Source of the DNA: Sphingobium sp. SCG-1
GTDB taxonomy: Bacteria > Pseudomonadota > Alphaproteobacteria > Sphingomonadales > Sphingomonadaceae
Assembly: GCF_002953135.1 (NCBI RefSeq)
Contig: NZ_CP026372.1
Span: forward strand, 4,183,001 to 4,247,000
DNA length: 64,000 nucleotides
Direction of reading: 5' to 3'
Shown: piece after piece, positions 59,996 through 64,000 of the stretch
Layout of the letters: each line of letters opens with the position of its first letter
Numbering within the stretch: position 1 is the first letter of the stretch
The notes under the pieces: generated by a model
The model's database searches: none
What the model saw: the letters and a program-made list of their open reading frames with translations, nothing else
Told to the model about the DNA's origin: nothing
Translations under genes and position numbers: made by a program

Positions 59996-60892
59996 ATGTT
60001 CGAATTGACCCATCTGCGCTGCTTCGTGGTCTTGGCCGAGGAACTTCACTTCGGTCGGGCCGCAGAGCGCCTGCATATGACGCAGTCACCGCTCAGCCGC
60101 CAGATTCAGGTGCTGGAACGGATATTGGGAGTCGAGCTGTTCAATCGCACGAGCCGCAGGGTTACGCTGACACTGGCAGGCGAAACCTTCCTGCGCGAGG
60201 CCCGGAGGATCGTGCGCCTATCCGAGAGCGCAGCGCTCGCCGCGCGCCGGGTGTGGAAGGGCGAGACGGGGCGCATCTCCATCGGCTTCACCGCTGTATC
60301 GGGCTATGTTCTGCTACCCCGCATCGTAAAGCGCGCTGCAATCGAATTGCCGGGGCTTGAACTCCAATTGCACGAGCTGGTTTCGGGCGACCAGTCCGAA
60401 GCGCTGCACACCGGCCTGATCGATCTGGCGCTCGTGCGGCCGCCGCTCGACCGGGTACAGTTCGATTCCGCCCCTCTGCTTCTCGAAAAACTACTTGTCG
60501 CCTTGCCGGAAAATGACCCTCGGTTGGAACAGGACGGCTTTGTGCCTCAGGATTTCGACGGTCAGGATCTGGTCATGTACACACAGCGGGGCGCGGGCTA
60601 TTTCCACCAGCTGCTTACCCATCTGTTCGAGCGGGCGGGCGCGGCGCCCAACTATGTTCAGCATGTCACGCAGATCCATTCGCTGCTGGGACTGGTCGGC
60701 GCGGGCCTGGCAGCAGGGATCGTGCCGGAAGCGGCGGCTGGTCTTCATCCACGGGGCGTCATCTTCCGTCCCTTCGCCAGCGAGCCAGAGACGCCCGTCG
60801 AGTTGCATCTTGCGTGGCGCCGCGAAAGTGAGAACCCCGCTCTGCCCGCCTTTCGCGAACTGTGCCTTAATGCAGTCGAAGAAGCTGGCTGA
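59996..60892 (+). CDS. LysR family transcriptional regulator
   Basis: A 298-residue LysR protein: helix-turn-helix with LHFGRAAERLHMTQSPLSRQIQ (about residues 17-38) and the linker helix, followed by the two-lobed effector-binding domain starting IGFTAVSGYVLLPRI. It lies 43 bases after the GH28 gene and next to the MFS and unknown exported protein genes, so it probably regulates pectin or uronate catabolism. The effector is unknown. It is convergent with the exported 617-residue gene. Confidence 0.92.
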   Translation: MFELTHLRCFVVLAEELHFGRAAERLHMTQSPLSRQIQVLERILGVELFNRTSRRVTLTLAGETFLREARRIVRLSESAALAARRVWKGETGRISIGFTAVSGYVLLPRIVKRAAIELPGLELQLHELVSGDQSEALHTGLIDLALVRPPLDRVQFDSAPLLLEKLLVALPENDPRLEQDGFVPQDFDGQDLVMYTQRGAGYFHQLLTHLFERAGAAPNYVQHVTQIHSLLGLVGAGLAAGIVPEAAAGLHPRGVIFRPFASEPETPVELHLAWRRESENPALPAFRELCLNAVEEAG

Positions 60893-60914
60893 GCCAATGA
60901 CTACGGTAAAGCGA

Positions 60915-62768
60915 TCAGCTCATTCCGTCCGGCCATGCCAAGCTTGGCTGTAAGCTAAAGCACTGCATCTCAAGCGTGATGCGCGCCCCTGACCCCGGCT
61001 CCAGCCGGATCGCGACATCGCGGTTGCCCACCAAGATGCGCCGGTCACCTAATCGAACCGCCTCGATCCGATGTTCCCCATAGCCCCCGCCTCGCACGAT
61101 AAGGCGTCGGGTCTGCGCAGGATTGATGTTGACCAGCGATAGAGTCGTGCTGTTCCTGCTGAGCTTTTCGACCAGCAGGGCTACGTCGTCCGGCAGCCCC
61201 GGCCGTCTGGCGTCGGCATCGAAATGGCGCAGCCGCGCGAAAAGCAATGTGCCGCCCTGATTGGGTGAATTCTTCGACCATGGCGGGCGGGCGACATGGA
61301 TCGCACCCATCGTCTGGTGGAGCAGCGCCGTCACGGATACCGGGTTGCGCTCAATGGGATTGTCGGCCAGCCGCGTCTGCGCGGTCGTCTTGTCCTCACG
61401 CACGCGCACCATCTGTGTCCGCACGCGGTCCATGTCGTCCATCAGCGCCTGCTCGGCCCAGTCCGGCGACTTGCCATCGAGGAAGTCTGTCCAGGGCGTC
61501 GCGGCCATGGCAGCCCTGTCGCTCTCCCGCATCGAGAGATACCAAATCTCGCCCGTGTTGTACCGATAGGGTCCAGGCTTGAAGCTGTACCAGCCTTGCT
61601 TGCCGAACATGGTTGGCGCGCTGTCCACGCCATCGATTTTTTTCGATGCGGCATTGATCCGGGCATTCTGGTCGCGCCAGACCTGAAGATACCGGTCGTC
61701 ACCTGTTGCCAGATAGGCGTTCATGAAGCCCATGATGGCGCGCGGAATGCGGTTACGGTCCTCGCGCTTTCCAGTCACCGGCGAGACGGGGCTGAAGCCC
61801 CAGCCATAGGCGCCGCCGTACCAACGCCCGCCCGCGCCTCCGCCAATCCTGCCATCGGGACCGATGTTACTGGGCAATATGCCGCCATTAGCCTTGGCGC
61901 GGCTCATCCATGCCTCGACATATTCGAGCATCCAGTCGCGGAATCGCGCCTCGCCGGTAAGCATCCAGGCATTGAACCCCAACGCCGTCGAGTGAAGGTT
62001 CAGCGGATTGTCACCAACCGTCTCGGTATATTCGCGATAATGTTCCAGCGTGTCAGCATAACTCGATTCGCCGTGCACCATCTCGAACGGCTTGGTATCG
62101 AACGGGTCGCCGGCCCAGTCCAGCATCGTCGCGGGCCGCATCAGCGGGCCGATACTGCCATTGAACATGGACCGGATCAGCTTCAGCTTCGTATCATAGT
62201 TCCTGGCGATCGGGTCGCGCCCGGTATAGAAATCCGCAAAGCGCCGTGTCCGTTCGATCAGCTTGGCGTCCTTGGGCGTGCACAGGCCCAGTTGGTTGAA
62301 GGTCGTCAGCCCCTCGCTGATATGTTGCCAGTCCATCTGCGGTGGGAACTCGCGCACATACATGCCGTTGCGGCCCATCGGCACATCGCGCGTCCGGGCA
62401 GCCGAATATTGCAGGAAATGCGCCTCCTGCACTGCCCTCGCCAGGTCGAGCAGCCCGGCATCGGCGCCGATCAGGTAGAGATAAGGCCAGTCGTTAATCG
62501 CCTCTATTGCATCGTCCGGTCCGTCGTTCGCTCCCCAACGAAGGAACGCCTCGATTTCATGCCGCGCGTTGAAATAGCGGTCATGGAAGGCACGGGCCGC
62601 GTCGCCCTGCATCGCGATCAGGTGCCGTTGGAGCACAGCCCAGCGGGGCGCTGCCATCGGCGTATCGACCACGATCTCGGACTGCGCGGCCCGCGCAACT
62701 CCCGGCAGGCCAGTGGTCAAGGCCAGCGCGCCACTACCCACCAAAAGGGTGCGCCGATCCACCTTCAT
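60915..62768 (-). CDS. Exported protein of unknown function in a pectin/uronate locus
   Basis: A 617-residue protein with a Tat-like signal (KVDRRTLLVGSGALALTTGL, then PGVARA). The body is rich in alpha helices with repeated WxxA/AxxxTGD patterns (AWMLTGEARFRDWMLEYVEAW, AYLATGDDRYLQVWRDQNAR), which suggests an (alpha/alpha) toroid as in several glycan-active enzymes, followed by a beta-rich C-terminal third (RRLIVRGGGYGEHRIEAV). I do not recognise a family. Its ATG overlaps the stop of the MFS gene (ATGA), so it is co-translated with a uronate-type importer. A lyase or hydrolase of pectin side chains is a guess. The start is the one giving the signal; the long upstream frame lies in the MFS gene. 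Confidence 0.72.
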   Translation of the reverse strand: MKVDRRTLLVGSGALALTTGLPGVARAAQSEIVVDTPMAAPRWAVLQRHLIAMQGDAARAFHDRYFNARHEIEAFLRWGANDGPDDAIEAINDWPYLYLIGADAGLLDLARAVQEAHFLQYSAARTRDVPMGRNGMYVREFPPQMDWQHISEGLTTFNQLGLCTPKDAKLIERTRRFADFYTGRDPIARNYDTKLKLIRSMFNGSIGPLMRPATMLDWAGDPFDTKPFEMVHGESSYADTLEHYREYTETVGDNPLNLHSTALGFNAWMLTGEARFRDWMLEYVEAWMSRAKANGGILPSNIGPDGRIGGGAGGRWYGGAYGWGFSPVSPVTGKREDRNRIPRAIMGFMNAYLATGDDRYLQVWRDQNARINAASKKIDGVDSAPTMFGKQGWYSFKPGPYRYNTGEIWYLSMRESDRAAMAATPWTDFLDGKSPDWAEQALMDDMDRVRTQMVRVREDKTTAQTRLADNPIERNPVSVTALLHQTMGAIHVARPPWSKNSPNQGGTLLFARLRHFDADARRPGLPDDVALLVEKLSRNSTTLSLVNINPAQTRRLIVRGGGYGEHRIEAVRLGDRRILVGNRDVAIRLEPGSGARITLEMQCFSLQPSLAWPDGMS

Positions 62769-64000
62769 GCCGTAAGCTCCAGACGTTCGAGTTTCTGTAC
62801 CACTACGAAATAAGCCACGATCGTCAGCAGGCAGTGGATGCCAACGAACAGGAGCGCCGTGTCGAAAGATCCCGCCTGCGCGACTAGCAGGCCCACAACG
62901 ATGGGCGTTACGATGCCGGCCGCGTTGCCGAAGGTGTTGAACACCCCTCCGGCCAACCCGGCAAGCTGACGTGGCGCGACGTCGGACATCACTGCCCAGC
63001 CCAGCGACGCCACGCCCTTGCCGAAAAAGGCAAGGGACATCAGCAGGATCACGCCCCATTGGCTTTCGACATAGGCCGCCGCCATTATCAAGCTGGCGAG
63101 CAACATGCCGCCCAGCAACGGCGCCTTCCGCGCCAGGGTGATCGATCCGGTTCGCGCCAGGAGCCGGTCGGACACGATACCGCCGACCAGCCCGCCCAGG
63201 AACCCGCAGATCGCCGGGACAGCCGCGACAAAGCCCGCATGCAATATGTCAAATCCCCGATCGCGCACCAGATAGATCGGGAACCAGGTCACGAAGAAAT
63301 AGGTGAGCACGTTGATGCAATATTGGCCCAGATATATGCCGATCATCATGCGGTTGGCGAGCAACTGGCGCACATTATTCCAAGTGAATGTCTTGTCCCG
63401 CGCCTTATCAGACGGTGTGTCCAGCTCGACCAGCCCGCCTCCCTCACGGATCAAGTCAATTTCCGCTCGGTTGACCCAAGGGTGGTTGACCGGGTTGCGG
63501 ATGAACGCGGCGAAGGCGATCGCAGCCAATATTCCCAGCGCTCCCATGACGAAGAACACACTGCGCCAGCCGAAGACATGAACGATCCAGCCCATTAAAG
63601 GCGCGAAGGCAACGAGCGAGAAATACTGCGCAGAATTAAATATCGCCGAAGCAGTCCCTCGCTCGCGCGCCGGGAACCATGCCGCAACGATCCGTGCATT
63701 GCCGGGAAAGGAGGGCGCCTCGCAAAATCCAACGAGGAAGCGCAGCACGAAAAGCTGCACGATTACCGACGCGCCAGTCAGGAAGCCCACAAAGCCTTGT
63801 ACCGCTGTGAAGGCCGACCATGCGGCGATGGCGGCGATATACACCGGGCGTGTGCCGAAGCGGTCCAGCAACGCGCCGCCCGGAATCTGCGCAGCCGCGT
63901 AGGCCCATGCGAAGGCGGAGAGGATGAAGCCGGTCTCAATGGTGGTCAGCCCCAACTCGTCGGAGGCTGACGCGCCTGCGATCGAAAAAGTCGAGCGATC
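62765..64000 (-). CDS. MFS transporter, glucarate/hexuronate-type anion:cation symporter (5' end cut by window)
   Basis: Major facilitator importer of the ACS family (GudP/ExuT-like). The frame is open to base 64000, and the residues before the first internal start (DRSTFSIAGASASDELGL) match the conserved N-terminal DR-x-x-x-S segment, so the real start is outside. Visible marks: FAWAYAAAQIPGGALLDRFG then TRPVY, RFLVGFCEAPSFPGNARI and AAWFPARERGTASAIFNS, typical of glucarate/galactarate or hexuronate carriers. With kdgD and GH28 nearby it likely imports galacturonate or an aldarate. Its 3' end overlaps the unknown exported gene. Confidence 0.9.
   Translation of the reverse strand, partial: DRSTFSIAGASASDELGLTTIETGFILSAFAWAYAAAQIPGGALLDRFGTRPVYIAAIAAWSAFTAVQGFVGFLTGASVIVQLFVLRFLVGFCEAPSFPGNARIVAAWFPARERGTASAIFNSAQYFSLVAFAPLMGWIVHVFGWRSVFFVMGALGILAAIAFAAFIRNPVNHPWVNRAEIDLIREGGGLVELDTPSDKARDKTFTWNNVRQLLANRMMIGIYLGQYCINVLTYFFVTWFPIYLVRDRGFDILHAGFVAAVPAICGFLGGLVGGIVSDRLLARTGSITLARKAPLLGGMLLASLIMAAAYVESQWGVILLMSLAFFGKGVASLGWAVMSDVAPRQLAGLAGGVFNTFGNAAGIVTPIVVGLLVAQAGSFDTALLFVGIHCLLTIVAYFVVVQKLERLELTA

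Noticed and set aside
1..64000. CRISPR arrays, insertion sequences, prophage or integrase genes
   Set aside because: No regularly spaced repeats, transposase motifs or attachment-site duplication seen, including around the tRNA-Gly gene.

Overview
The window looks like chromosomal DNA of a sphingomonad (Sphingomonadaceae, alphaproteobacterium). Evidence: GC-rich coding with short gaps, several large TonB-dependent receptors, a complete PhyR-NepR-EcfG general stress response locus, and typical alphaproteobacterial housekeeping genes. No insertion sequence, phage gene, rRNA or CRISPR array is visible. Both edges cut genes: lptF at the left, an MFS transporter at the right.

Layout. 1-4632: LPS export permeases lptF-lptG, a membrane fatty acid desaturase and a GNAT-like protein. 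4934-20046: an accessory nitrogen-acquisition block. It holds a TonB receptor, a membrane di-iron hydroxylase, a secreted beta-propeller, an ABC importer (binding protein, permease, ATPase), a NikR-like ribbon-helix-helix regulator, two DUF1989 proteins, a biotin-dependent urea/guanidine carboxylase and allophanate hydrolase. Three copies of one dyad, TATTAC-N14-GTAATA, sit before the hydroxylase, between the propeller and the importer, and directly before the regulator gene. I read this as one regulon. The regulator keeps the NikR fold but has lost three of the four nickel ligands, so its effector is probably not nickel. No ykkC-type guanidine riboswitch is visible.

20127-23160: tRNA-Gly, RidA, a cobalamin-binding-like protein without signal peptide, an ArsC-like protein and GlpQ. 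23227-27300: an Rrf2 regulator, an RBBP9-type hydrolase, a YezD-like small protein and a TonB receptor, possibly a sulfur-scavenging module. 27386-46135: mostly housekeeping: panB, a YfgM-like protein, bamB, der, a TusA-like protein, an Hpt protein, bfr-bfd (bfd is a 56-residue gene), purL, xseB-ispA-coaD, cyclophilin, queA and tgt, with a GGDEF-EAL protein between the last two.

46132-50286: general stress response: a PhyP-like HisKA_2 protein with a degraded ATPase domain, nepR, phyR, a new-looking 43-residue membrane protein behind an EcfG-type promoter, ecfG, and a second NepR-like gene. 50374-55886: glnE, bcp, an M23 peptidase, an A-type Fe-S carrier and exonuclease III. 56204-64000: pectin/galacturonate use: an exported esterase, 5-dehydro-4-deoxyglucarate dehydratase, a GH28 polygalacturonase, a LysR regulator, a 617-residue exported protein of unknown function and a hexuronate/glucarate-type MFS importer.

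All identifications rest on reading motifs, lengths and context; no database search was run.
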